A DNA stretch of 64,000 bases from Silurus meridionalis. Lineage: Eukaryota > Chordata > Actinopteri > Siluriformes > Siluridae. Each line of letters starts with the position of its first letter. Positions within the stretch are counted from its first letter, which is position 1. The stretch covers positions 5,381,286-5,445,285 of the forward strand of contig NC_060902.1 in assembly GCF_014805685.1 (NCBI RefSeq), written 5' to 3'. The position numbers and the translations under genes are program-made. Shown here one piece after another: positions 43,735 through 57,823 of the stretch. The notes beneath the pieces were generated by a model that searched no databases, had not been told where the DNA came from, and saw nothing but the letters and a program-made list of their open reading frames with translations.

Positions 43735-43790
43735 TTATTATTATTATCATTATTATTATTATTTATTTTTTATTTTTTATTATTATAAGC
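43735..43790. repeat. ATT-rich simple repeat
   Basis: TTATTATTA units with interruptions, next to a SINE fragment at 43795. Confidence 0.8.
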
Positions 43791-43794
43791 AATT

Positions 43795-43860
43795 CCTTTA
43801 TCCTAAACGGGTGTGGGAGGAAACGGGAGAACTCAGACAAAACCCATATGGACATAGTTA
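43795..43860 (+). repeat. Fragment of the fish SINE-like repeat
   Basis: GTGGGAGGAAACGGGAGAAC and CAAAACCCATATGGACATAG match the conserved centre of the family seen at 40955-41190. Confidence 0.5.
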
Positions 43861-47022
<3,162 letters not shown>

Positions 47023-48706
47023 ATGCTGGACATAGCTGTACAAGTTTTACATTGGTGAACAGAGAAGTATAATCCGAGTATTGATTCTGTTTGGGGTTTT
47101 GAATTCTTTCATGTTTTTCTCTTGTAACAGAAAAGTCCATTATCTTGGATCTGTTAATTGGTGGGAACTTTACTGATCCTGCATGGTCATATTTCATCCA
47201 AATAGTTGATCTCAAATTTTATTTTTCATAGCCCATCTGTTTCATTGATGTATATAAATGTGTAAGGTCACGTAGGTTGATACTGATATGTTTTCATGTA
47301 GTGTAACTCAAAAACTTGCAGTTCGGGCTTTTTCAATGGCAATGCAGTGAAATGCAGTCATGTATGTGTGTAAATGCGAGCATTGTATTGTTCCTGGTGT
47401 AGTAACTTACACAGCTTTTTTTAGACTCAGTTTGATCAGTATTTGTGGCACGGTAGTTGTGTAGTTGTGTGCCCTGCACATCAACACACTGTATTAACAG
47501 CAAAATATTTGTGCAGTTTAGAAATATTAAAAGACAATATGACAATATGACAAATTATCTTTTGAGATCTTGTGCAATAGCCATTGTACGGTTCTATACA
47601 TTTGATAGTATTGCCTGTGGAAGGATTTGTGCTACAGTGATGGTATGGGAGAAAAAAAAGGAATGTGACTAAACATACAGATGTCATTTTAGCAAAATAA
47701 ATACATAAAATAAAATGAAATAAATGTTAAAGGCTAATTACAATTTTGCTGTAGCTGCCAGCATTGAGACAGGACTGTACATAAACCTAAGGAGTTATTT
47801 AGCTGTAACTAAGTTCAATATAAAATGTAAATAGAATGGCATGCATGTTTACTGTATTGAACAGCGGCAGAGATACTTGTATAGTGTAGAAGCCCTGATA
47901 AACAACACACTGTTTCTTTCTTTTATGTTTCCACTCTTGTTTTAGGAGCAAAGAAAATCATGTTTTTTTGTTTGACAAGCACGGAAGACTGAAGCTAAGA
48001 TGCAACAGAGAAAGATCTTGCTCTTGCCCAAAGTCAGACAACATAAGCTATGTGGTTCATATAGGACCACAAAATAGGCTAAATGAGAACCGAGATTGTA
48101 AGATACATCCCAGTTTCTTTTATGTTGTTCTTAAAATTTCATATATCATTTATTCCATGGGCATTTAATTCACCCAGCTTGATAGCTTTAATGATTTTGT
48201 TGAAATTCCAGATACCAAAGTCACGTGTCCCATGCATACCAGAAAGTCAATACTTATTTTGTACTTGCCTTTCTGAATCACTACTAATGATTTACCAGGG
48301 TACATTGTGTATCCAACTTTAGTCTTGCACTTTTATACCAAGATCGATTGCAGTTTGTTTTATTTTTCCTTTTGTTCCCTGTGGTACTTGACAGTACTGC
48401 TCGACCTTCATAAAACTAATTAACATAAAGTCCTTTTATGTTCTGCTGAGGCTTTCCTTCCCGAAAACACTACATTAATGATGACCCTTTTCTGCAGGGC
48501 TTTTTTCCCCTCTGTGTTGGCCTATACGTATTTTGCAGCTCTTGCATGTTGTTTAGCTATTGTACTAAATGTTGGTGATACATTGGCATGAATCATATTC
48601 TTAATTATATATTTAATTAAGAAAATGATTTATTTATTGTTTTCAGTTATTAGATTTAACTATAATACTTGTAACCTAAATTTAATTTAATGAACTCAAA
48701 TGTAAC
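47023..48706. other. No gene seen; one weak splice-acceptor-like site
   Basis: AT-rich. A pyrimidine tract ending TTGTTTTAG at about 47945 precedes a short plus-strand open frame (47968-48168), but the peptide has no domain and no other exon is near. Confidence 0.35.
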
Positions 48707-49870
48707 GTCTCCAGGTTATGTATGTAACCATTGTTCCATGAGAGAATGAGACGCTGCGTCGGAAAGCTTCAGAAACGGCTCTGCATTGTCCATGCTCTGG
48801 ACGTGTATAATCTGTTCAATGGAAATTACGGCATCACCAAAGGGGTGACATCACAACCAGGAAGCTTAAAAGCACATGGAGTGAAACCAGCGCCAGCTTC
48901 TGAAAGGAAAAGGAAGCGCTGCAGGGATGCAGGCAGTGTGGCATTGAGACGCAGGATCTCAATGAATCGCTGCATGGATGCAGGCAGCGCTGCATCAAGA
49001 TGCAGCATCTCGTTCCCTCTGGGAACCATGCTTACATACGTAGCCTGGAGACGCCTGGAAGACGAGAGTCCAATCAAGCCAGACTGACCAGTCCCTGAGT
49101 AGTGTGGATGGGCACAGCTAAGGAGAAGGACAGAGGGGCCAGGAGTGGCACTGAGGTGGAGGCTGTAGAACCTAAGAAAGGTCAGCAGAGTGGAGCAGCC
49201 TACATTGTTGCAGATGTCCTATAAGGACACTTCAGAGGACAAGGCCTTAGATGCTGCCACAATTCAAATGGAGAATGCTCTGACCCTGAAGGGAGTGGGG
49301 AGGCCAGAGGACTCATAAGAGGTGGAAATCACATCCACAATCCACCTGCTTATTCACAGAGATACCTCTACTCAGAGGGCCATAGCAGATGAACAGCTGC
49401 TCCGACTTCCTCCACAGTACTCGCAATGGACACAGTCAGTTAAGCTTCTCCTGGTCTGGGGCCTAAAAGGGAGGAGGAGAGAATGCCTGGAGCTAAATAG
49501 ATTGTGGAACGACCAAAGGTATTTTGGGAACATACCCTGATCTAGGGTAGAGTAAAGCACTGGCCAGGCCTGAAGTAAACTCCTGAAAGGAAGGGGCAAC
49601 AGAAAGGGCCTGAAGATCTTCTACTCTCTTGAGAGAGGAGATGGCGAAGAGGAACACAGTCTTAACTGTGAGGAACTGGTACCTCGTTCAGAGGCTAAAA
49701 GGGAGGCTGCAACAGGACCTCCAACACAATAACCAAGTCCCATTAAGGCACTCTAGGTCGCACTGGAGGCCTTAACCTTGGGGTGCCATGGAGAAAGCGT
49801 GCCACCAACTGGTTCCTACCCAGCGACTACCCCGCGAGGGGGGGCATGACAGGCCGTAATAACAGGCCAA
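48707..49870 (-). mobile_element. Degenerate DIRS-like copy, 3' part
   Basis: Reversed relative to 12563-15360. 48707-48790 corresponds to the right end and terminal repeat (GTCTCCAGGTTATGTATGTA), about 49005-49055 to the internal complementary region (GCATCTCGTTCCCTCTGGGA), and 49075-49100 to the conserved CCAGACTGACCAGTCCCTGA. From there to about 49870 the minus strand is a recombinase relic. The terminal repeat has lost TATAAA and the CRE palindrome (TGACATCA instead of TGACGTCA). It is much older than the copy at 12.6 kb. Confidence 0.82.
49100..49870 (-). pseudogene. DIRS tyrosine recombinase relic
   Basis: Minus-strand frames include SLLLPFRPQTRRSL, which corresponds after a frame change to the LQAFYPPLFQAPDQEKL block of the copy at 12.6 kb, and QLFICYGPLSRGI, corresponding to QLLVCYSPLKRGL there. 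Multiple stops and shifts occur. The catalytic histidine box is not recognisable. Confidence 0.75.
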
Positions 49871-49924
49871 CCGACTTGGCAGTGAACTGGGTCTAGGCAG
49901 TGTTGTTCACACCATGAAGAGGCT

Positions 49925-50300
49925 GTAAGCCAGTTGTACCGCTCGTTTTCACTGGTCTGGAACTGGTAAACAATCCCTTTCCCGGGTTGAAACAAGCTAC
50001 TATATCTGTCTAGCTTTTTTTTTTTTTTTTTTATAATTTTTAAATATGTCCAAAAACAAATAAATTTATCTTCTTCGTAGGCATAAAAAGTCTAACTTAG
50101 ATGTATTTGTGTGCAGAGCGCTACACACGTGGCACGTCTTTTGCCAGTCGAACTTGGCTATACTAGTTTCCCTCTGACCAACCAATCGGACGGAAAAATG
50201 CTGACGCTCTTCTGGGCCAGCTATCTTAGATTGATTAGATTAGATTGACATGGCACCACATAGAGGCTGAAATCTGATTAGACAAAAAAATCCCTGGCCC
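49925..50300 (+). mobile_element. hAT fragment, CAGTGGCGGGC family
   Basis: TACCGCTCGTTTTCACTGGT, TTTGCCAGTCGAACTTGGCT and TAGAGGCTGAAATCTGATTA align with 27836-28270 of the complete copy in the same orientation. Both ends are missing. An 18-base T run has expanded at 50014-50031. Confidence 0.75.
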
Positions 50301-50589
50301 ACATTACAACTGTCTAGCACATTATCATAACTGATTTTGTTGCATTGTTGCTTTAATTTTCAGTTAATTCTTTTGCTTTAAATGGCATAGTCTTAAGAGG
50401 AACCTGGATTGTATTGAGGTAACCAGACACTATACTGTGTTGTGCTAAGTAGTGATTGCGATGCGAGTGTGAAGCATCTTAATGCAATGAGATGTGTACT
50501 GGTGTGAATTTGCTGCTACAGCGTTCATGCCTTGTTCATTCACTGCTGTATTTGTATTGATCTGATTCTGTTTAGCTCTAGTTCAGAGA

Positions 50590-51110
50590 CATAGGGGGTC
50601 AGCATGTGTGATTACAGTCTCACTAGGTTATCAGTTCAAACCAAACCCTCCAATTTATTCTCTCAGCAGAACTAAAAAGCAAAATGTTGCTGGCCTTTAT
50701 CCAATCTTGCTGTGGATGTTCACTGAGCATCAGATTCACAGTTCTTGGCTGACATGAGTGAACCCTAATGGACTTTTCTGTTGTAGCCCACATGCCTTGA
50801 GGTTCAACATTACTTTCTGTTGTTGCTTTTCTGCACACCGTGGTTGTAATAAGTGGTTATTTTCAACCAATAAACCAATCTGACCGTTCTCATCTAACCC
50901 ATTTTCATCAACTATGTTTTTTGTGTTGCTTGTTTGTTTTTTTGGACTGTTCTAAAATTCCTGTAATACTCAAACCAGCACATCTGGCACCAACAACCAT
51001 GCTACACTCCAAACTTTTGCCACATGTCCCATATATTGCTGTGGAATTTGAACATTACCTAAAATGTTTTTATGTATCTGCAGGATTGTTCTGCTGCAGC
51101 ATGGCTGGCT
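50590..51110 (+). repeat. Fish interspersed repeat, family of 24600-24903
   Basis: ATTTTCATCAACTATGTTTT, GGACTGTTCTAAAATTCCTG and CAAACCAGCACATCTGGCAC-type blocks follow the order of a repeat common in fish. It is probably a non-LTR retrotransposon 3' region. ORFs inside (90 and 71 codons) are accidental. Confidence 0.5.
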
Positions 51111-52602
51111 AATGGGATAGGTTAATGACAGTGCAATTAGTGTACAGAAGTTCCTATTATAGTGACTAAGTAAATGTTTGTTTATTAACAGGATAGTGGA
51201 GGATTATAGGATTGTCTGACAAATCCTGTATAATGGCTAGATATCTAGTCCATTTAAATATAATATTCTACTTAATACATTGCCTTTCTTTCAAAACTGA
51301 CCTAACTTATTTTACACATTTACACATATTTGTTTATATCTATTTTAATTCAAGTACATAATTTGTGGGTTACAGATGGTTGAGCAGGATTTGTTGCATA
51401 AATATGGGCATGTTTATTCTCTGCTCATCCATTTCTAATGCTTATTTGATAGATTGATGACATTGATGGATTTTCACTGGGATTGTGCTTAAATATTAAA
51501 GAGCTTTAATTTAAAGAAAGCCTTAAAGGCCCAAGATTACACCATCACGATTCTCCATAGCTTTGAATGTCACCTGAGTTAAATAATCATCTGCAATCAT
51601 GATCATAATGAGCAAATGTCAGATGTATTCTTGTCAATGTCTTCTCCATTGCAAAGAGCTTATACTCTGGCCGTATGAAATGACTTTGTCTATCAGTTTA
51701 GTTCCATTTAATATTGAGATGACACATAGATGACATTCATTACTTTCGAATCCCTTCTTGGAAATGTGTTTGACAGGAGGAACTGCTGAATACAGAGAAG
51801 TTCTCTGATCCAGATGTCACAGTGTCTGACAGCAAGCTTTAATTCCCTGCCTGCTGAAGCTGCAGCGATCGGTTCATGAGTTTTTCACCCTCTCATCATT
51901 CATTCTATTCTCTAGCAGCCTTGTCTATTAAAGAGCACTGCAGCTTGTAATTATTTTTTAAAGTCAACCTTTTCACCTCGTTATAATTTTAAATATTAGC
52001 CATGTATGTAATTAGATCTTTTTTTTATTTCAGCTGTCACTGCAAATACAGCAGACATTTAATTTTGGAAATAAAATATTGATATAGTATAATTGGGATT
52101 GTTAGCTAAGATTGTTTTGGAATCTCGGGTCAGAAATCAAGTCTGAGTGCTTAATGGAGGTGATGCAATATTATTTGTATTATTTATTATTATTATTATT
52201 ATTATTATATTATTATTATTATTATATAGTTCAGCTTAATTTTCTTTTAAAGTACTCTTTCACTATAAATCACGAATTGTACAGGCACTGCTGATGCGTC
52301 CACTCTAATGCATACAGGAATATAGAGATTTTATTGTACTGTAATGACAGATAAACAACTTTTTTATGTTTAAATTACATTTTTAGTGACATCCAAATAA
52401 TATCACTATGATATCATTATGCAATAAGTCAGGGTTTAACTGTGGCTTGTATTATCATTGAAACACATTAAATAAAGAAAGTGCAGCTTTCTTGTGAGTT
52501 TCTTTCAAGTTTTTTAGTTTTCATCCACTTACAGTACATACTGTAAAACTACTGTAGCATACTGTAATGGACTGGCTACTTACATTGGCCCATAAAATTT
52601 AG
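51111..52602. other. No gene seen; candidate conserved block and ATT repeat
   Basis: The block at about 51590-51960 has balanced composition and no repeats and resembles a conserved element. An interrupted (ATT)n tract lies at 52179-52227. Confidence 0.3.
52179..52227. repeat. (ATT)n microsatellite
   Basis: About 15 ATT units with one TAT interruption. Confidence 0.9.
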
Positions 52603-52604
52603 TA

Positions 52605-53290
52605 CCGTAATTTCCGAACTATTAAGCACACCCAAATATAAGCCGCACCCACTGAATTTGACAAAGATTTTTATTTTAAACATAAATAAGCCCACTAATG
52701 AACTTTACACAGGCTTTGACGAAAGACAGTGTCTGTTACACGGTGTAACGGTTGAAATATGTTGTGGCTCCTTTAAGAGCAGAGCCGTATTTTGGGAATA
52801 GTCTGCCGCCACATTTTTCCGGTATTACTGCATGTGTGCAAGACCGAGGAATATGTCCTTATTATTTTCTGACTTTTTTTGACTAACCCGTAACGCTGTT
52901 GCCAAGAAAATTAAAAAAGCACGAGTTTTGGAAACCTGTCTGTGCTTATATGATTTCTGTTGCAACTGGAGTTAGCAAGCTCTCCTTTCACCCAGACTCA
53001 ACACGTTACAACGGCTTGTATCTAAACAGTAGCCTACCAAGAAAGTCATTGTTCACTGTCTTCCTTCTTCCTTTCACAATTATTTCTCTCTGTAGTTTTT
53101 CTTTTGGCATCGTCGTGCTTTTAAAAAGCTTTTTTCCCGATGCCGTGCAGCTCAGAACACAGGTAAGGTGCGTTTTTTCGTTTCTGTTCGGAAATTTCAT
53201 TGGTCTAATGTTATGGGGTTCACTTTTTTGGCTTGAAGTTTGTGAAACCCAGAAAAAAATCCATAAATTAGCCGCTTCGTTGTTTAAGCC
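52605..53290 (+). mobile_element. TA-flanked MITE (CCGTAATTT family), copy 3
   Basis: It begins CCGTAATTTCCGAACTATTA after TA (52603-52604) and ends abruptly at CGTTGTTTAAGCC, so the right inverted end is missing. A 131-codon frame (52899-53291) spans regions that are in two frames in copy 1. It starts with TTG, not ATG. Confidence 0.7.
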
Positions 53291-53497
53291 TTAAAGCATT
53301 AAATGGCATTACCTTGTCAACCCTGTCATATGAACCTCTACATAGATAATAACCTAAGTTCAGAAACTATTGGACAGGTCTGGCACACACTGTATACACA
53401 AAAGTAACCCAAAGATTTCTCTCAAATAATATGGAAGAGCAGAAAATTAAAATGTGGTTTTGTAAAACTTGTAGAAGGATTATATTGAAAATGTGCT

Positions 53498-53501
<4 letters not shown>

Positions 53502-53552
<51 letters not shown>
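53502..53552. repeat. (GT)n microsatellite
   Basis: About 25 uninterrupted GT units. Confidence 0.97.
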
Positions 53553-53554
<2 letters not shown>

Positions 53555-55189
53555 ACAAGTACCTTGCAGTAATGAAGATGTAATGCTGCTGCCTGGAATA
53601 AAGGCTACATTTTCAAGACAAAATGCTCTGGCTCTGGCCAATTAAATAATTTATTGACAATTTTAAAAATGGTAACTGGTGAGCAGGGGGAACTATCACA
53701 TAAGCCTAGACCCCATGCTCTTCAAGGCATAAGTTATGCAATAGCAATGAGAAAATCCCCACAAGAAGAGCAATGAAGACCCGAGGAGCCTTCAAGCATG
53801 GCACTGATTTAAAAAGCTCCTAGATTTAGATGCTACATTTTTGATCCCATCATGGGACACCCTTGACACAACTAGTGCAAACCCCATGAACAACATCAGT
53901 TTGACAAAGAACAAAGAAGGATTTCTCTCTCTAAAAAAGAGAATGGCATGCCTGCTGGAAAGTTGTTTATTCCTGTCAGTTTTTATGTATTTTTTCCATT
54001 TCACCTCAAGCCTTTATAAGTTTTTCCCTTATGATGCGAAGCACAAGATTAGACTGGCAGGGTGAAAGTAGCACACATCTCCTCTGATGTGCAAGAAACT
54101 GCATCTTTTTGAAGTGCGGTTCAGGCAGCATGGGCTCACAGTTGCAAATTTATAAGAATTTGCATGAGTCAACTCATATGAAAGTTATAAATGGTTAAGG
54201 TTAAGGGTTAGTGATTTCATTTAATATGGAAGCCAAATAAATTACTTTCTGGCAAAGTGTATTGACATGCAAAGGAAAACAGATGACTTTGCCATGTATC
54301 CCTGCACATGCCCAAACTAAATAAACTCATAAGCCATTCCTATATGCGAACATTTCTACAGGAATGGAGCCAGCTGAACTTGCCAGGCACTCTTGGCCAT
54401 GTGGAAAACAGGGCACAGTTGGGGGCAGAAATCACTCTAAAGATCCCATACAGAAAATATAACCTATATGCTAGGAGTACCTATTATTTTGATATATATA
54501 TATAATGTGGGCAGTACATTTTGAAGTGTAGTTTAAAGTTTGCAATCCTTTATTAATAAAAACCTATTTGAAATGCACGTCACATAAAAGAAATACAGTA
54601 TATGCCCAGGCTTTCTTTTCTAACTGCTCAATTTTTATAAGTTCTCATTTGACACTGGCAGGCTGAGAAGAAATAAACAAGCAACAATGGCGCCATTCTG
54701 ATTTGGTACACAGAGAAAAACAGTTCATATATGTTAATATTAATTAAATAAAAATTAGTAGGCATTAAATTGAGGTCACATGGATTCCATACAAATAAAA
54801 GACATGATTTCTAAACCTGTTTCTTTCATTAACTTTACATTAATTTAGGGTTAACGACTTAAAAAACATTCTATTCAGAGATGACTTTTATAATAGTTAT
54901 TAATCCCTTGAACAAATTTGTTCATATGCAAAAAACTTGGTAAATTAACAATATAAGTATGAAATGTACAGAAAATTTAAATATATAAATGGTGAGGTGA
55001 TTTACTTTCTTGACAATCTGGATAGTTCGTTTTTTGCCAATTCTTTGCCAAACATTCAGCTGAAATACTTTGTGATTCTTTGTATGGCATTTGTTGTCCT
55101 TCATAAGTTGCATATATTTTTCTGACCTTGCAATCCAGTTCACCCAGAGCAGTTTAATAGGATGTAGGTGCAGCTGTTTGGTCTCTAAA
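53553..55189. other. No gene seen
   Basis: AT-rich non-coding sequence. The part at 53690-54110 is less AT-rich, with frames on both strands (70-74 codons) that have no domain. A short TA tract lies near 54495. Confidence 0.4.
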
Positions 55190-55775
55190 TATTTGGATAT
55201 GTGCTTTTAATTATTGTCTTGTTCCTTAGTGAAGTTGGCTCCAATTAGCCACCTACTGAGATTGACTTAGTTTCAGCATTTCTTTTACTTGAAATGTCTC
55301 CAACCTTTCCTGCTCCAAAACAACAATAAACATTATAATATTTTTATATCCAGATCTCTTTATGTCCTGCCACAGCATTTCAGTCAGGTTAAGGTCTGGA
55401 CCTTGGTTATTGCAACACCTTGATTGTTATTCTGTTGTAGATTTGCTGGTGTGCTTTGGTTAATTGTCCTGTTGCATTACCAAAGCTTTAACTTTCAGAC
55501 AGATGGCTAAGATTTCACTCTAGAATACTTTGGTATACAGAGGAGCTCATGCCAGCTCAATGGCTGCAAGTTGCCCAGGTCCTGTCTCCACTTTAGTCTC
55601 ATTTGTCCAAACAACCTTATTCCAAAAGTTTTATTCCAAACAAATCACACTTGTTTGGCAAGTATCTTGAATGTTGTTCACTTTATAATCTTTCTAACTG
55701 CAGAATGATGTAAACAAAATTTTGGGGAAATGGTCTTATAACCTTTCTCAGATTAATGGGCAGCAAGAGACGGCA
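55190..55775 (-). pseudogene. Tc1-like transposase relic, second family
   Basis: On the minus strand 55480-55390 reads MQQDN, a stop, then PKHTSKSTTE, the block around the second catalytic Asp of Tc1 transposases (QQDNDPKHxSK). Plus-strand text such as GCCCAGGTCCTG and TTTAGTCTCATTTGTCCAAA corresponds to the reverse complement of other transposase regions (the latter to the first catalytic Asp block). Stops are frequent. This family differs from the copies at 23 and 34 kb. Inverted ends were not found. Confidence 0.75.
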
Positions 55776-55788
55776 TTCATTTTCAAAT

Positions 55789-55884
<96 letters not shown>

Positions 55885-55890
55885 GGTAGG

Positions 55891-55938
<48 letters not shown>

Positions 55939-55947
55939 TAGATAGAG
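55789..55947. repeat. (GATA)n(GACA)n compound microsatellite
   Basis: About 14 GATA units, about 10 GACA units, a short GGTA/GATA mix, about 8 GACA units and two or three GATA units. This is the Bkm-type composition known to accumulate on sex chromosomes of several vertebrates, but it also occurs on autosomes. Confidence 0.96.
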
Positions 55948-57399
55948 TCTGCTAAGTTTCATGGAAGTAGCTTGAATCTTTAAAGGGTTACTTAACCTCT
56001 GAAAATGTTCATGTAGGTCTGGGTTAACTTTAAGAAAGGCACAATAAATCATTACCATATGCCATTATGATTGCTAGTGGTTAGGACAGAGCTGTGGATT
56101 GTTTTCTATTTGTTAACTTGTGATGTCTTCATAATTTTATTTAGTTTTTTGTTTTCCTGACTTCTCCATTTTTGGAATAGAAAGTCAGACCAGGTTTGGT
56201 GGATGTAGGTTGAAAGCATTGTATAGGAGTGTATAGAAATTAATTGTCTGATAAAAAAATAATTTTAAGTAGAAGACCAGTATGTTGACTTTTGACAACA
56301 TAATTAGGCAATTATATAAATTGATCATATTTAGCATTATCTGGTAATTTATTGGGTTTGTGTCACAAATTCTGTGATAATACTGATAATAAAACACCTT
56401 TTTATGCTTTGCCCTTAACAGACGTAATTGCTCAATTGTTCAGGGGCTTCTGGGTAAATGGTGCCAAACAGGACAGTATAGGGGCTAAACCTTATGGAGT
56501 TCTGCTTTCTAGTGTTCAGGAAAGAGACATAGTTTGTTGCCTATTTGTTACGGTAACTGGTAAAGCCCTGGAAATGTCCATAAAGAATTTTAAATGTTAT
56601 TCATTATTTTTCTGAACCCTCTGTGTACCTGGCCACATTTTTGGAACTCATAAGTTGACAAAACAAAAATTGTGTAATATTGTCTTCTTTTGGTTTTATG
56701 AAATGCCTGAAAAACAGTGCATAATGTTTTTAATTTGACATACACAAGATTCTGTACATCATATGTATTTTGGATATAATTTTATCTGTATTCACCTATC
56801 CTTATTATGGTAATAAATTTCATATATTAATAATAATTATGATGGTCTCCTAATCGTGATATTAGACTTAGTGTAATCTTATACGTTGGTAACGCATGCC
56901 TCACCTAGTTTGGCAGAATTGTTTTCAGTTTGTTTTTGCTGTTGGAGTCTTTTCCTAAGGGTGCAATATCTTATTATTATGATCATCCACACTGGAAAGG
57001 TCATCTTAAGATGCAATACTCACTGTTCCTTCTGTATAATATAACAAAAATTGTGAAGCAGAGGTTGCAGGGAATCAGATAAGAGAGCTCAGTGGACACA
57101 ACCTTATTACCTCTATAAGCACTAGATGTAAAATAAAAGCCAGGGGGAATATGAGAAGGGCAAAATGAGGATATCGATCATCACAGCCAACAGTTGTATA
57201 CTGTATATTTTATCATTTGGATTGGCGTAGCCATGCATTGATATTCCCTGGATAGTATATTACTCTACACTTAGATTGTATTTAAGAAGTAAAATATATG
57301 CTGTTGTATAAGGAGTTGTAGAGTGAGGTTGTGGCCTGTTACCACTAAATTTTCTCCCTAATTTGATCATCTGCCATTTTCCATCTACAATCGAGCTCT
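55948..57399. other. No gene seen
   Basis: AT-rich non-coding sequence. An 87-codon plus-strand frame at 56352-56615 has no domain, and its surroundings have no convincing splice sites. Confidence 0.4.
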
Positions 57400-57823
57400 T
57401 CCATTATCCCAACAGCAGCAACCAAAAAGGGAAGATGAAATCTAGGTTTGCCACATTAAATGAGGAAAAATAAGGCATACACTTGACCAGTGTGGTTTCT
57501 TTATGTTTAAATTTGAAATATCTCAAGCTTTGGAAACTTTCTGTCGTTTGCTTTTGCCTGAATATATATATCGAAGCCCGTTTCTGCCACATTAAAAAAA
57601 GTTCTGACCTCTTTTTCGCAATTGCGACTTTTTTTCTAGCACTTCTGACTTTATTTCGTTCAGTTGTAACTTTCTTTCTCGTAAACATCCAACATATGGG
57701 AAACTATGCTCCGTGTGTAGTTAAATGGACCAAACAAAGCATCGAATCAAATAATTTGCCTCAATGATTTTTTTTTTGTAATCAAATTACTTGAGTTACT
57801 CCAGGAATTGTTTCAGCCCTATT
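57400..57823. mobile_element. Partial MITE related to 60757-61488
   Basis: The right end reads AATCAAATTACTTGAGTTAC followed by ATTGTTTCAGCCCT, matching the right end at 61445-61488. TTGCCACATTAAATGAGG near 57449 corresponds to an internal part of that element in inverse orientation. Within it, 57600-57685 carries TTCTGACTTT and CGCAATTGCGACTT units of a fish low-complexity repeat. The left end is missing. Confidence 0.5.

Noticed and set aside
47945..48168. Exon after a TTGTTTTAG acceptor-like site
   Set aside because: The peptide is short and unrecognised, with no donor of quality and no neighbouring exon.
55783..56058. 91-codon frame rich in CLSV and IYLS units
   Set aside because: A translation of the GATA/GACA microsatellite.
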